A stretch of 64,000 nt of DNA from Gerris lacustris (GCA_951217055.1 OX578276.1:121838979-121902978), one strand, 5' to 3'; counted from the stretch's first letter, positions 24,230-37,343 are shown. Notes: a model not told the origin generated them from the sequence alone. Numbers and translations: made by a program.

Positions 24230-25360
24230 AATATAAGACCAGTAATAATAATAATAAAAATTCGTTTAAAAACTTGATTTGGATGTTGTGCATACTATGA
24301 AACATCGAAGTTATCGTTTTATAGGCTTTTGTTTTATATAATTTTGGTAAATAAATTTAACTAACGTGTAAGTGGAGTTAGGTTCTAAAATACCGTGCCC
24401 TGAGGAAGCCGCGACGATTTTTATTTTGAGACCTAAGTGAGAGGCCATCACTTCAAATAGACGCATCTCTACTCCATCTGTATTATAACCTGTTAAGTAG
24501 ATAAAATAATAAGAATATCTTCAATATTTTTTGTGACGATAGGCTATTTTAAATTCCAATGAAACAATGTATAGAGGCCGAACAAACTAACATTCGTCGC
24601 ACAAATCTTGTTTCCAAGTTGTTTTTTAATGGCGTACATACAATACAGTGTCAATCAAGCCAAAACATTGAAAGTTTTTCAGACCAATTGTTTTTGTTAA
24701 TTACCAATTATTATCTTCTAATAATCATACGATTACTTTCTTTGTATGTATCATATCACTTAAGTAGTGAGGCACATAGCTTTCCCACGTCCTATCACCA
24801 GACGAATGGTGAAATTAGTAAACAAATAAAGTAAATAGAAAGTGAATGGGAATACATAGAGTAAAAAAAGGGGGAGTGTGTTCGATGGATGTGCCTGACA
24901 GCTCAATTTACCAACTCAAAATTTTACTATTTTAGATTTTGCACATAAAAAATAACAAGTTAATTGAAGTTACCAGTGGTAACTATATCTATAGTCACCT
25001 CTGTGTGTCAGTGGATCTACTATAAGGTGAGAGTAAATTGTGCAGTTGAAAGTGGATACCGAGATCTCCTGTCCGGTTAATTTGTCTGGCTTAGGCTGAA
25101 ATAATGCAATGAGTTATATATTTTATTATCATTTGAAAAAAAAAAATTAAAATATTATGAAAGTATCTTGCAAGTATAGTTCATAGATTTTGCTTTGAAG
25201 CAAGTGACACCTCAATTAAATATCATATAACCTTTTTCTTTATATGTACCTTTCAAGGAAAAGTTTTGTGTTAACCCAATTATCAGTTGTGTGTGTTTTT
25301 TTAAGATTATTTACGTGGTTATTAGCTGGATGTCTTAGAAAATCAGTCCTTACATGACTA
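24230..25360. other. intergenic or intronic, nothing recognised
   Basis: AT-rich sequence with no supported reading frame, splice-bounded open segment or element terminus. Confidence 0.5.
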
Positions 25361-25361
25361 G

Positions 25362-25480
25362 GGTTGCCAGACGTCCCGGTTTTCCGGGATTGTCCCGGTT
25401 TTGGACTCAAAGTTCCGGTGTCCCGAAAACACTTTTCGGGACGCCAAAATGTCCCGGCTTTTACTGGAGATGTAATATAA
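25362..25480. mobile_element. AGGGTTGCCAGACGTCCCGG repeat fragment
   Basis: AGGGTTGCCAGACGTCCCGG with repeated TCCCGG motifs is a familiar terminal sequence of interspersed DNA elements. A related CCCGGAGTTGTCCCGTTTTT piece lies at 33013-33032 inside the hAT MITE that splits the BEL element. Only one end is visible. Confidence 0.45.
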
Positions 25481-26269
25481 TAATAATTTAGGTGCAAGAA
25501 AAAGCTGATAATTTATGTTATAAAATAATTCATAAATGCGTAGTTTTAGAAAGCAAAGGTACAATAGTTTTATAGATAAGAAGTATTTTATAAATCTAAG
25601 ATTTTTTTATATGATACCGATATTGTACTGTATTGAGGATCCATATATTATATTGAAACTGTAAGATAAAGAAGCGTAAGGCAAAATCTATAGAAGTATT
25701 CTATAGAAAAATATAGCAAACTCAAATTGCCAGCTGTTCAAATTCAAAATGGTGGATAATTCATGTCACGTTACAATTTTTTTTTTTTTTTAATTATGAG
25801 TGGTTATTAAATGAAAGGTATTAAAGAGTAGATTACAAAAATATGAATATAACACTTGTAAATTGTTTAATTTTCCACGCCATTTTACTAATAAATATAT
25901 TAGTTGTATCACCCAAGTTAATTTGGCATAAAGAAATTTAATAATCGTCTGCTTAATTTTTTTACTCAAGTTTTCACCATGAATCTCGATAAGTCGAATC
26001 CTATGACGTTCAACTTTTTCAGCCACTAGTGGCTGAACCTTTTCAGCCACTCAGCAGTGGCTAGGTCTCGAGGGGGCATATTTTAAGTCAGTTTAGATTG
26101 AGGGGGGGGGGGGGGATTTGGGATTTCTAAGTGAAAACAAGAAAAGGGAACTACTTATTCAACAAAGCAGCTCCCCCCCCCCAAAAAAAATCTCCGCGCG
26201 CAATAACTGCTTTAGAACCTACTCGTTAGAAAATGTTATGCTGATGCTTACTGCAGTACAATACCTTAC

Positions 26270-26495
26270 TGTAAGTCATGGGCGTCGTCTGCAGTTAAAA
26301 ATTAGGGGACTTTGGATCTGTGGCGAGGGCCCGGGGGCCCTCCCCCGGAAAATTTTGAAAATATGACCTCTCAAAAGAGCGCTTTTATGCATTTCTGAGG
26401 TGGTTTTTTTTTTTACTCTATCGGGTCTGGGCCCGTCTGGGAGGGGGGGGGGGGGCACGTGCCCCCTGTGCCCCCCCCCATGGATACGCCACTGC
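26270..26495. mobile_element. hAT-like MITE remnant
   Basis: The right end reads GGATACGCCACTG, a CAGTGGCGTATCC terminus. The body shares AGCGCTTTTATGCATTTCTG (in complement) with the hAT MITE at 32843-33756. The left end is worn, and G and C runs interrupt it. Confidence 0.55.
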
Positions 26496-27219
26496 CACAG
26501 AACTGGGGATGAATAAAGAGTCACCACCAAGCTTCATGTTTAATTCCACTGCTTTTTCACCCAATATGGGTAGTACCTACCAATAGTGAATGTAGAATCT
26601 TCCAACAATTCGAAGTTTTTTATTTTTACAGTTTTACGATTTAAACTACCCTTCTCACTATCAAGATTAAGTGCATACCTACTGATTGAATCAGAATTAT
26701 TTTTATTCCTGTAATCGATGATTTTACCAACACCGAACTTTCCATTTTATCTTTTAATGAAGGCACTACTCGTGTCCTTTTTGTCGACGTGTTGTAAGTT
26801 TAACTAAAAATATCTGACCACTAACTAAACAATGTATATCTCACAATGAATGATTTGAAACTGAGAGCATTGACATAACCGACTAAAAGAATAGAAAGGT
26901 ATTAAATATTAAAATGCTGCAAATGATTCCACTAATTACATAGACATGCAAAAGTTAATTGTTAGTAAACAAATGTTAATGTCTGCCCCGTCAAACTGAA
27001 TTCATCGAAATTTGGTATCCCTTTATAAAGCTATCACCGCTCTTTCTAGGAATTAATTTAGCGGTTGCTTTTGATTTTTTTTTTTTTTTTTTCGATAAAG
27101 CTAGTTCGGATAATAGAACGTTCGGATAACTGACGTTCGGATAATCGACGCTCTACTGTATTGCAATATTTTGATGAGCATACTTGTAACCCTTCTCTCT
27201 TCTTTTTCCTCGCTTTTAG

Positions 27220-27365
27220 GAAATTTTAGGAATCGATTCAGAATGGTCTAAAACGGATTTCCATGGAAAAATTTTTCAAAAATTCGCATTACAAAAATTT
27301 TGAAGCCATTGCAATAGCGTAATTTTCTTTGAAAATTCGCTAAAAGAGCTTTTATATGTTTTAAC
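27220..27365. repeat. AGAATGGTCTAAAACGGATT repeat, copy 1
   Basis: CAGAATGGTCTAAAACGGAT and about 100 following bases recur at 29045-29160, 29170-29285 and 46310-46410. Non-coding. A partial tRNA-like B box (GGTTCAAGTCCCGG) lies just right of this copy at 27428-27441. Confidence 0.75.
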
Positions 27366-28136
27366 AAATTGTTTCTCCGGCAAAACGTTTAATTTACTTT
27401 GCTTAATGAACTTTGTAGAGGCCCGAGGTTCAAGTCCCGGTCCTGGAGTCTATTTTTCTCTGTCTGTCTCCCAGTATTAATAATAATTATAATTTGATTT
27501 AAATGAACTTTGTGACTCGCTTGCAAATTTCGAAAGTTCTATAAACATACTATAACCAAAAAATGTGTAAACATTTTCTTTTTGTAAAAACTTTTGAAAC
27601 CATCATAAATAAATAAATTTAAATGATGGGATACAAAATAATTCATAGCATTAGGTTGATATTTTTTTAAAAGCCTAATCTCCGTTGTATCAGCACTTAT
27701 ATCGTTTGTTTTATGCATCCTTGTCTCCTAAATTTTTTTTCATTCTATGTAATATAGGGTTATTATTATTTTTTATATATTAAAAAAAATAGAAATAAAA
27801 CTTTATTTTTTTTTATATTAAAGCTATATTTTGTAATTCACAATACGGCTTCTTCAGGCTACAACAATAATTTCAAAAATACATAATTAAAAAAAAAAAT
27901 TTAAAAAAATACATATATTTATTTAAAAAAAAACATATTTAAAAAAAATTTAAAAAAATACATATATAAAAAAAAAAAAAAAAATGGAACGAAAAGTGTA
28001 TAAACGTCTAACAGGAAACAATAACAGGAACTTAGAATTAATGCAAGAGAATTAGTGATTAAAAAATAATAAGTTGAGATTTCAAATAAATAAATAGTCA
28101 AATATATGTAAAAAAAAAAAAGAAAAAAAAAAAAAA

Positions 28137-29030
28137 AACAGTCATGGACCATGACTTAATGAGCAAATTTTCAAAGAAATTTGCGTATTATTGGATAATA
28201 TAGGAAAATTTTGGTTTAGAAATTGGATGGGTGAAAAAAAAAAGAATTTGGAACACACGGGTACATAGGGTACAAAAGTCAAAATAGTATTTACTATATT
28301 ATTATTATTATATTTTCATACAAAAGGGGGGTAAAATGGAAAACAACACGTTTTTATGCTATTTTTGACCCTTAATTATTGTCAAAATTTGACCCCTAAA
28401 TGAACTCCAAAAATTCTGGCCAACGAACTCATCCTTTCTTTTGATATTATTGACATTTTAAAATTTGTTTGAAATTTTTAAGCGCATACTATGGGGAGAT
28501 ATCGTCTGGAGTGACACATACATACATTACATATACATAAAAAAAAGTCCAGTCATGCACCATGACTTAATGAGCGAATTTCCAAAGAAATCTGCGTATT
28601 ATTGGCTTATGCTAATATAGGAAAATTTTGGTTTAGAATTTGCATGGGTGAAAAAAAAATTGGTACACAGGGGTACGGGGTACAAAAGTCAAAATAGTAT
28701 TTACTCTTCAAGATGCATGTTGTTGGAAAGCTCTTTAAGAGTACAGTAATTGTTGTTATGTACACTTTTATCATATTTTCATATAAAAGGGGGGGGGGGG
28801 GGGGGGGTAAAATGGAAAAAACACGTTATTATGCTATTTTTGACCCTAAATTGAAAAATTTGACCCCTTAATGAAATCCAAAATTTCTGGCCAACGAACT
28901 CATCCTTTCTTTTGATATTATTGGCATTTTAAAATTTGTTTGAAATTTTGAAGTGCATCCTAAGAGGAGATATCGTCTGGAGTGACACATATATACATAC
29001 ATATATACATACAACATACATACATAAAAA
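28137..29030. repeat. interspersed repeat, two copies, parent of the 3' tandem array
   Basis: Two ~0.45-kb copies in a row, each starting near CAGTCATG(C/G)ACCATGAC. A third copy is at 42284-42725. Each contains AAAGCTCTTTAAGAGTACAG and GGTACACAGGGGTAC-like text, which is the reverse complement of the ~290-bp unit in the array at 58.8-63.3 kb. No reading frame was found. Confidence 0.8.
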
Positions 29031-29039
29031 AAAAGTTAA

Positions 29040-29290
29040 ATTTTAGGAATCGAGTCAGAATGGTCTAAAACGGATTTCCATGGAAAATTTTTTCAAAAAT
29101 TCGCATTACAAAAATTTTGAAACCATTGCAATAGCGTAATTTTCTTTGAAAATTCGGTAAAAGTGTTAATTTTTAGGAATCGATTCAGAATGGTCTAAAA
29201 CGGATTTCCATGGGTAAAAGTTTCAAAAATTTTGAAGCCATTGCAATAGCTTAATTTTCTTCGAAAACTCGCTAAAAGAGAGATTAAAAA
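29040..29290. repeat. AGAATGGTCTAAAACGGATT repeat, tandem copies 2 and 3
   Basis: Two near-identical copies (29040-29160 and 29169-29285) of the repeat at 27.2 kb stand head to tail; the second is shortened internally. Confidence 0.8.
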
Positions 29291-29299
29291 TAAAATAAC

Positions 29300-29330
29300 A
29301 TAGGCTGAATAAAATAAATTCAGCTAGATT
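29300..29330 (-). pseudogene. BEL gag fragment, distal piece
   Basis: ATAGGCTGAATAAAATAAAT and following bases equal part of the gag gene at 34019-34049, in the same orientation. The fragment resumes at 30619 after the LINE insertion. Confidence 0.85.
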
Positions 29331-30618
29331 TGACTCTGTCCCCCACTCAGCATTATTAATCGCTTTAAAAAATATCGGAATCAAAGGAAATGTACTTAAT
29401 TGGTTCTCGTCATACCTAAACAATAGGCCCCAATCTACAAAAATTAATGACGTAATAAGTGAGGAGGAAACATCATTATTTTCTATACCCCAAGGAACAG
29501 TTCTAGGACCGATATTATTCTCAATTTACGTGACTGAGTTGTGTAAATTAAAACTTGATGGAGGCTCGATATATTCATTCGCAGATGATACAGTCGTATT
29601 GTTTAGGGGTGAAACTTGGAACCAAGCCCACGAGAAAGCGACCCTCGGATTAAAGCTGATGTTTGAGTGGCTGCGAAAAAATAATCTTTCCCTAAATATT
29701 GCTAAATCTCAATATATAACCTTTTCCTTAAATAAGACAAGTCAACCAATTGATTCAAGCTTAACAATACACAAAACCGATTGCCTCTCTTTCAATAAAC
29801 CTTGTCAGTGTATGTCACTGCAAAGAGTTAACAGCACTAGTTATCTCGGTATTAAAATAGATAACAGGATCAAATGGACCGATCATATAAACCATATTAA
29901 CGCTAAGCTAAGGAAAATGATTTATATTTTTTTAACGTTACGTAATGTATGTGAGCTGAACGTGTTAAAGTACGTGTTAGTACAGTCGCACCTGCAATAC
30001 TGCCTGATAGCGTGGGGAGCTGCCTACCCATCAACTATGTCACGTCTTCAGTCCACTCAAAACGTAATATTAAAGATAATTACAAAAACAACCCCCAATT
30101 CACACCTATATCACATAATTACAGTACAAGGAGACAAACACAAAACTTACTCTCAATGCAGAAATCTAGGACAACTACTGGTAAACAACACTGGACACGA
30201 GTAGCACCTACACTTTACAATAAACTGCCCGCAAAAATAAGAGAAATACAGCAATACAATAAATATAAAGCACACCTTAAGAAATACTATAAGCACGAAT
30301 GATATATAGTACGATGTTAGCATTTACTAAAAATAGAATCTTTTCCAATCACAAAATAATATATAAATAAAATAAAGAAACAGAGCCAGTTAATCTATAA
30401 GAATAAAAAGAAAACATAGATAAATATAGTAAACAGACTCCACCTCTACGCTCGGGCGACCTAGTAGAGGAGTAAACAACAACTAATTTAGAAATTCTTC
30501 CTTTTGTATTACAATATTGTACTAGTATATATTCATGTTATTATGTTATTATGTTATTATTCTCATAAAAATATATTATGTTGTTATATATATAAAAAAA
30601 AAAAAAAAAAAAAAAAAA
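29331..30618 (+). mobile_element. 5'-truncated LINE with reverse transcriptase
   Basis: The open reading begins at the insertion joint with FDSVPHSALL and continues through IPQGTVLGPILF and SFADDTVVLF, core reverse transcriptase motifs (palm, with the ADD catalytic pair). The frame runs to about 30100, then shifts; the C-terminal end (...LPAKIREIQQYNKYKAHLKK) is in another frame, ending at 30302. A pure A tail ends at 30618. AGATT (29326-29330 and 30619-30623) is the target duplication. The endonuclease half is missing. The clade is unresolved. Confidence 0.85.
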
Positions 30619-30693
30619 AGATTAGGAATTTCTAGTCGCTTTAATGCAGCAACATTTTCAGCGACAACGGAAAGAAATAGTTTAAAGTTCTCA
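30619..30693 (-). pseudogene. BEL gag fragment joined to pol
   Basis: 75 bases match the gag gene at 34045-34119 with one difference (CGCTTT against CTCTTT), then switch abruptly at 30694 into pol sequence. In pol orientation the gag piece therefore follows the truncated RT, the wrong order for a normal element. Confidence 0.85.
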
Positions 30694-32842
30694 GAGTATC
30701 CTACCTCGCTTGCGTCGCAACAACATATAACTTGACATCTGGTGGTAGATGCACCTGAAAGATGTCTTGGTATTCGAACCTTGGACAGTTCAGTTCAGGA
30801 AGATGTTTGACAAAGTCCATCCATTTATTCTTTATAGATTCAGGAACAGGATCGTCCCAGTCGATTTTAGACTTCCATGTCAATTGAAGTAAAGTTTTTC
30901 CATAAAGGATTGTAGGTGCTAGAAATCCAATAGGATAAAATATTTTAGCGATTAAAGACAAAATAGATCTTTTAGTAGGTTTAGCTACAACATCACAGAT
31001 TTTATAAGTAAAGAAATCAGAATTAGGCTCCCATTGGAGACCTAATATTTTAACAGTATGTTCATCTTGATAAGAAAATTCTACAGGACTTTGCTCCTTC
31101 TCATCCGCAGAAAGCAACTCAGGGTGGTTACTCTTCCATTTGCTGAGGTTAAATCCTCCTCTTTTAAGTAGTTGAATGAGCTCTTCCTTTAGCATTTTGG
31201 TTTCTTGAAGTGTTGCCGCTCCAGTAGCTACATCATCGATGTAAAGATCTTCTTGGAGAGCTTTAGATGCCGCAGGAAACTCATGACCCTCATCTTCTAC
31301 TAATTGCTGGATAGTACGCAATGCTTGGTAAGGAGAAGAAGACAGGCCGTAAGTTACAGTACACAGCTCGTACTTAAGAATTTGATCAGACATATCTGAT
31401 CTCCAGAATATAATGAGGAATTTCCTATCTTGATTGTCGACTTCTATCTGGCGAAACATCTTAACCATATCTGTGACGAAAACCACTCGATGTAATCGAA
31501 AACTTAGCAAAATAGTGGCTATGTCCTTTTGAAGTTTTCTACCAGTTAGTAGAGTGTCATTAAGTGAATGCCCATTTGCTCGACAAGAAGCGTCGAAAAC
31601 AACACGGAACTTCAAACCATTAGAAATCCCATGATGGGGAATGACATATGACGAAGCCTCAGTGGTGACTCGCATATGTCCCAAAGAAATGTAATCACTC
31701 ATAAATCGACGATATTCAGAATACATTTCGGGGTTCTTAATTAATTTGGATTCTAAATTATAAAATCTTCTGAAAGCAGTCGCTTCAGATCCTTTAAAGT
31801 CTAGTTCTGCCTCTTTGAATGGTAGGCGAACACCATATTTACCAGTCGCTAATCTATATTGGCTAGATTTATAATGTTCCTCGCATAGATCCTCCTCAGG
31901 GCAAGAAATATGTTGAGGATTTGGTTCTTCAACTTCCCAAAATCGTTGAAGTGCCAGTTTCAAATCAGCATCGTTTGAAACAAATAAAGATGAAAATCCA
32001 CGATTTATCTGTGAAGGAACTCTTCCTATCACAACAAGGCCAAATACAGTTTCTAGGAATGTAAAACCATCAGAAGTTTTGGTACAAGGACCAGTAAGAA
32101 TGTCGGAAAACAGGTCAGCTCCCAACAAAAACTCTACGACATTTGGAATTAAGAATTTCGAATCAGCCAATCTATGACTGTATTCATTATACCATGATGG
32201 AAACGGAAATTTTGAACAGGGCAGAAAAGTGGTAATAGACTCAACAACAATAGCTCTAGTTTTGAGTATTGTAGAGGTTTGAGCATTAACAGAAGGTGTC
32301 AAAGTACAGTTGACTTTACCTTTCACACCTTGAAGAAGGTTTTGACCAACTCCTAAGATGCGTTTATTAAAGAAAAGTGGGTTTAAACCTAACCTTTTTA
32401 CACAGTCAGAAGTGACAAATGAATAGTGGCTTCCAGAATCCACCACTAAACGGACTGGTTGATAGTTACCTTGAACATCCTGGAACAGAGCCATAGCTGT
32501 ACCAAGAATCACATCAGATTCTGAAGCGCTAGTCAGTGACGACTTAGCTACAGTTGTGCTGGATGTGCTTGGTAAAGGTTCCTGAACTTCATGAGCAGAT
32601 GGTTTTGTAGAATCATTTTGATGGAGTAGTGTGTGATGTTTACGGGAACATATGTAACACAAGCTTTTAGATTTACAGTCTTGAGATCCATGACCAATTT
32701 GAAAACAGTTTTGGCAACATCGCAAAGACTTAACTAGCCTTTTTCTCTCTCCAATAGATTTACGTTTAAATTCAAAGCATCGCCATAGGAAATGGTTGGC
32801 TTGGCAAGCAGGACACTTAATATTGCCAGTCTTACTTTGAGA
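30694..32842 (-). pseudogene. BEL/Pao pol: zinc knuckles, protease, RT, 3'-truncated
   Basis: Minus-strand open frame continuing the Gag-Pol read of an LTR retrotransposon. In order it shows cysteine knuckles (CPACQANHFLWRC, CCQNCFQIGHGSQDC, CYICSRKHH), an aspartic protease with VVDSGSHYSFV, and a reverse transcriptase with YIDD at the active site (DLYIDDVATGA). The reading breaks at 30694 at the start of RNase H, so integrase and the 3' LTR are absent. The upstream end is cut by the hAT MITE at 32843; the apparent ATG beyond that belongs to the MITE. The element cannot move by itself. BEL/Pao is assigned from the DUF1759-type Gag and the YIDD RT. Confidence 0.9.
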
Positions 32843-33756
32843 CAGTGGCGGATTAAAGGGGGGGGGGGCGGGGGTACCAAATTTCATATCAGAAATGCAT
32901 AAAAGCGCTGTTTTGAGATGTAATATTTTCAAAATTTTCCGAGGGTGGACCCCCGGTCCCGCAATATATCCTCCTCCCCCCCCCCCAAATAAACTTCTTA
33001 CGGCGCCAGGCGTCCCGGAGTTGTCCCGTTTTTGGACTTTAAATCCCGAACTTGTGCCGAGTATTTGCTTTGATTCGATGGTCTTCGAATAGATATAATA
33101 ACTTATCTAAATTAATTTACTTAATTTAACTATTTTTTTCTAAATATAAAATTTGGTCCGTTGTCATGGGCTTAACGGCTCCGTAGATGTATAAAACGAA
33201 AATATTAAAAATCCCCTTTTAGCTTCCGAGCTTACCGAAGGTAACAAACTGTGATAAATTTTCGTTCTCAAGATCGAAATTTTTTTTAGGTATTTTAGAC
33301 ACAGGGAATGATTAGGTGCACAACTTTTATTGTGTTACAATAACTATACTTTTAAGTTTGTATTATATATTTTTTTTTAAATGTACTTGTGTTCATGTTC
33401 ACACTTGTTTTCCAACAAACTACACCATATAATCGAGCCAAAAATTACCCTTTTGTGACTAAGTATTAAAATCAAATCTTACCTCAGAAATGCATTTAAG
33501 CGCAGTTTTGAGAGGTCCTATTTTCAAATTTTTCCGGGGGAGGACCCCCGGACCCCCCGCTATATGGACCCTACAATAATTAACTGCTAACGACACCTAT
33601 GACTTACGGTTAAGATATTTTACTGCAGCCAAGGGGGGAGGAATCCTGAGAACTCCCCCCCCCCCCCCCCCCCTTTCCTTAGAGCTTTCCATACTCCCGA
33701 AACCCATTGGAGGGTCAGATCGCCACCCCCTAGATCACACCCTTAATCCGCCACTG
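32843..33756. mobile_element. hAT MITE splitting the BEL element
   Basis: The terminal inverted repeat CAGTGGCGGATTAA(G/A) at both ends is flanked by an exact 8-bp duplication CTTTGAGA (32835-32842 and 33757-33764). The 914-bp body has no transposase. It contains two direct copies of a ~75-bp segment (CAGAAATGCAT(A/T)(A/T)AAGCGC..., at 32890 and 33484) and long G and C runs. It interrupts the Gag-Pol frame. Confidence 0.93.
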
Positions 33757-34824
33757 CTTTGAGAAGAAAATTTAAGAGTAGAAACAGCTTCTTTAGATTC
33801 CCGAGTGAATAAGCTAGAGGTTTTAGAACTAGATTTAATTTTCTTTAGGTTTTCATACTCCTTCGGAGTAGAAGATTCCACAGTCGATTCGGATGATAAT
33901 TCCAGAATCTGACACCGGTTTCGAATAAAGGTTACCAGTTCTTCTAACGAAGGATAATCACAATCGACAAAATCCTTTTCGAAAAGTTGTCTTGTTTTTG
34001 TATCAAGACATTTGATAGATAGGCTGAATAAAATAAATTCAGCTAGATTAGGAATTTCTAGTCTCTTTAATGCAGCAACATTTTCAGCGACAACGGAAAG
34101 AAATAGTTTAAAGTTCTCAAGCGAACCCTTCTTGAGAGGAGTAAAATCTAAAATATGTTTTACATAAGTGGACGCTAGTAAACGTTTATTGTTGTATGCC
34201 TTGTTTACAGCAGTCCAGGCAGCAGGATAATTTGTAGCTGTAATAGAAAGTTTAGATATGACAGCTAGAGCAGCACCGCTTAGAGAAGATGCGAGATAAT
34301 GGAATTTATCTATATCTGGAATGTTAATATCATCGCGCACCAATGAGATATAGAGATCTCTAAAATATGGCCACTCGACTAAGTTTCCACAAAATTTAGG
34401 AAGAGTCAAACGTGGAAGATGAGCTCTAGTGGCATTAGTGAAAGTTGTAGTATCATTAGAAGTAGAGGGTAGATTGGTAGGTTTGGCCAATACCACTTGT
34501 TCCTCATAAATCGTATTAGCTTCATTTAAGTAGCGTTTAATCGTACCAAATAAATTTTTATCGGCTTGATCTGGGTAATTTTTATCACCTACGATAGCAT
34601 AATGGTCAAGTAATTCATCCCAGTACCGTTGAGAATTCTCAAACCAAAGATTCATGCTTCGGAATACACCTCGGAAAGCAATAAGTTGAGATGGATCTGC
34701 TGTTTTCAACGATAGCCTTAAGTTCAGATCCAGTAGAATTTAATTTCCTTCGGAGTAAAGATTGTTTAGGTTCTAGAGAGACAGCTCGCTCGCTAGAATC
34801 CTTTGACTTCTGAGGAGTAGACAT
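33757..34824 (-). pseudogene. BEL/Pao gag (DUF1759 type), frameshifted
   Basis: The start is at 34822-34824 (MSTPQKSKDSSERAV). A frameshift near 34710 moves the reading into the main frame (AFRGVFRSMNLWFENSQRYW...). LPRLTLPKFCGNLVEWPYF is the hallmark of the retrotransposon Gag DUF1759, which forms the particle that packages element RNA. The frame runs to the insertion joint at 33757 and would continue into the knuckles at 32842 without the MITE. Confidence 0.88.
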
Positions 34825-35119
34825 TATAATACTTTATAAAAATATCAAAGATAGTAATAATGAGATTAATTTGTAAAGTAATAAAAAAGACTAAAATCAT
34901 AAAAAAAAGAAACGCCGTATAGAAACCAGAAAGGACAGTACCTTACAAAAGTTATCTAAAATGATTAAGCTTAAGTAAAAATTAAAATACAGTAAACACT
35001 AGAAATACTCTATGAGAAAAACATCAATGTCTATTTATCCAGTGAATAAACTTGAGTAAAAGGAAAATTAAAATCAGCACCGGAAGTATCCGGCGGATAT
35101 CCGGCCTAAAGGACCAAAA
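34825..35119 (-). other. BEL leader between 5' LTR and gag
   Basis: Non-coding. On minus, TTTTGGTCCTTTAGGCCGGA at 35119-35100 directly follows the LTR end and is the likely primer-binding region, as placed in BEL elements. Confidence 0.5.
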
Positions 35120-36300
35120 TGTCAAGGCGGATGGAGTGTAAAATCTTTTACAACTCAATTCCTTCCTTGTTCCATAGGTGCGTAAAACAAAGGACCACCC
35201 CCAGGTCGGGGGAAAAAATATTAAAAGAAGAAAGAGTGAACTAAGTAAATTAAAAGGAGAATTATTCACTGGGTAAATTAAAATAAAGACACAATAATAA
35301 ATCAAGGAATATAATTGAAGCGAGTAGAATGACTTTAAAATATCCAAAATATGTATGCATAAAATTAAGGTTAGTAGGGTTAGTTAAGAGTTGACAAAAG
35401 TAAAACAATAAATAATATTTAACGAAAACCAGGTTGTGGTGGTGAGATGTGGCCGAAGGTAGATAGTTGATGGGCAGGCTGGAATAGGTGGGAGAGGATC
35501 AGCTGCGTCCTTCCACTCAGCACTGCTAGCAGAAATCCAGATAGAGTGGTCAGGAGAGTGACCAAAAGGCTGGACGTAGAGAAACTACCATGAAAGTTCA
35601 GTAGCGACTTTCTTGGTAAACCTGCAAGGTGGACGATGTTAACACCTTGAGGTCTGAAGGCACACTGAAGGAAAGAAGAGAGTTAAGCCAAGTAGCAGCT
35701 AACATTAATTGAATTATGCGTTAAGTTGAATCTCTAATCCGAAATAAATCTAATTGAATTATTGGTAGATGACTCTTCTAGGTAGAACGAGGTACAAGAG
35801 TAATTTCCTGGGATCAGACTGATGGCTTCTTTATTAGGTTAACTAAATTAGGCCCTTGAATCGTAGAATCTAAAATCTGTAGACTAAATTAATTATACTA
35901 AAGAAAATTATAAAGAAAAATATGCTTGGCCTAAACAATTATGAAAATATTTGACTTAGTACATCTAATTTCGTTATGTCTCGTGTGGTATCCATGATAT
36001 TTAGAATAAAAATGTGTAATGTAATATAATCTATTAGAATAAATTATCTTCAAATGTGTTGCATGGCTTGCAATTTCATATTGGATTGGAAAATAATTGG
36101 GTCCCTTCTGATCTTGGGACCTACCGCGTTGCGGGGTCTTGCGGTATTGTAGTCCGCTGGTTTACTTTTTCTGCTAGTTAGGTCATCGTTTTCCCGGAGA
36201 GGACTGATTCTTTGAGGTTCAATGTTTTGCTTCCACTACCTCTGGGCTTTGAGCATAGTGATATTAGACTCAAAACAACCTTTTAGTTCAATTAAATATC
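35120..36300 (-). mobile_element. presumed BEL 5' LTR
   Basis: The 3' end of the LTR (minus) is placed at 35120, where it ends in CA before the primer-binding region. The 5' end could not be fixed because no second LTR is present for comparison; 36300 is a rough limit. No gene is seen inside. Confidence 0.4.
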
Positions 36301-37339
36301 TCTTTTAGCCAACATCTTTCGCGATGCTTGGCACATCTTGCACGATGTTCAACAACAACACCAAAAATACAGCAAACACAAATAATAGCAAAACATAAAG
36401 AAGCCCCACATTTTTCAATACGCGTGATTTTCGTTCTTAAAAAATGTTATACTTAAATATTCCCGCACTAATTCCAACTAGTCATAGGTCTTTACAAGTA
36501 TATATTTCCGTTTTTACTTGTGTATATATTCACATTTATCCATACTTTAAATTTTATTGAGCTAATTTTGCAAAATTCGTACCAGTATATAGTTATCTAT
36601 GGAGAAGATTTTAGTGAAATTATGATCGAACTCAGATTTGACAAAGACAATATCTTCATCAAGTGGCAGCAGCACGCTACGCCTTCTCCTCCACAGGGGG
36701 TCCTATAACAGCAAAGTTGAAATACGAGGTACTATATTCTGTATTATTGCAGGACATTAAAATATAAAATTATTCTACTAGACAATATATCAATATCCAG
36801 TCTAGTAAAGATCAGCGCTAATAATTGCTTGTTTTTTCGCTGTTAAAGTAATCAGAACTTATTTTCGAACGTCGATCCCCTCCGATTGTAATTGATTTAT
36901 TTTTTGAGGTCTTAAGGAACTAATAATCTATTAGATTTACTCGTATTTGTGTTTACTCGTGGTGGCAAGACATCCTCTCCTTCATAATCCAAACAAAGAG
37001 GTTTGAGAGTAAGGTGGAGGAGGTTTGATAGGTGTGGGAACGCCTGGGGTCGGCAAAAAGGATCCAAAGCTGGTCTGTTTGCTAGGCTTGGCCTCCCCGC
37101 CCCTTATACTACTACTACTACTACTACTACTCGTATTTAATAATGGCTGTATTCACATCCATCCACACCACGGCATCTCCAGACCTGAGTGATTTAATCC
37201 ATTATATTAACATGAGTAGGCCAATGTGTTTCTTTCAATGATGGTCCATATTCAAATTCGTACTTAAAACCCCGTTCTACACATGGTACATGATAATCCG
37301 TGGTACATGATTATTTCAAAGGGTAAAATATAGCCATCA
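36301..37339. other. non-coding, with an (ACT)n microsatellite
   Basis: Nothing gene-like is supported. A pure ACT trinucleotide repeat of about nine units lies at 37109-37131. Confidence 0.5.
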
Positions 37340-37343
37340 TTAA

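Noticed and set aside
30701..32932. The ATG at 32932 as the start of a 743-residue protein
   Set aside because: The first ~30 residues are the end of the hAT MITE. The BEL frame enters at 32842.
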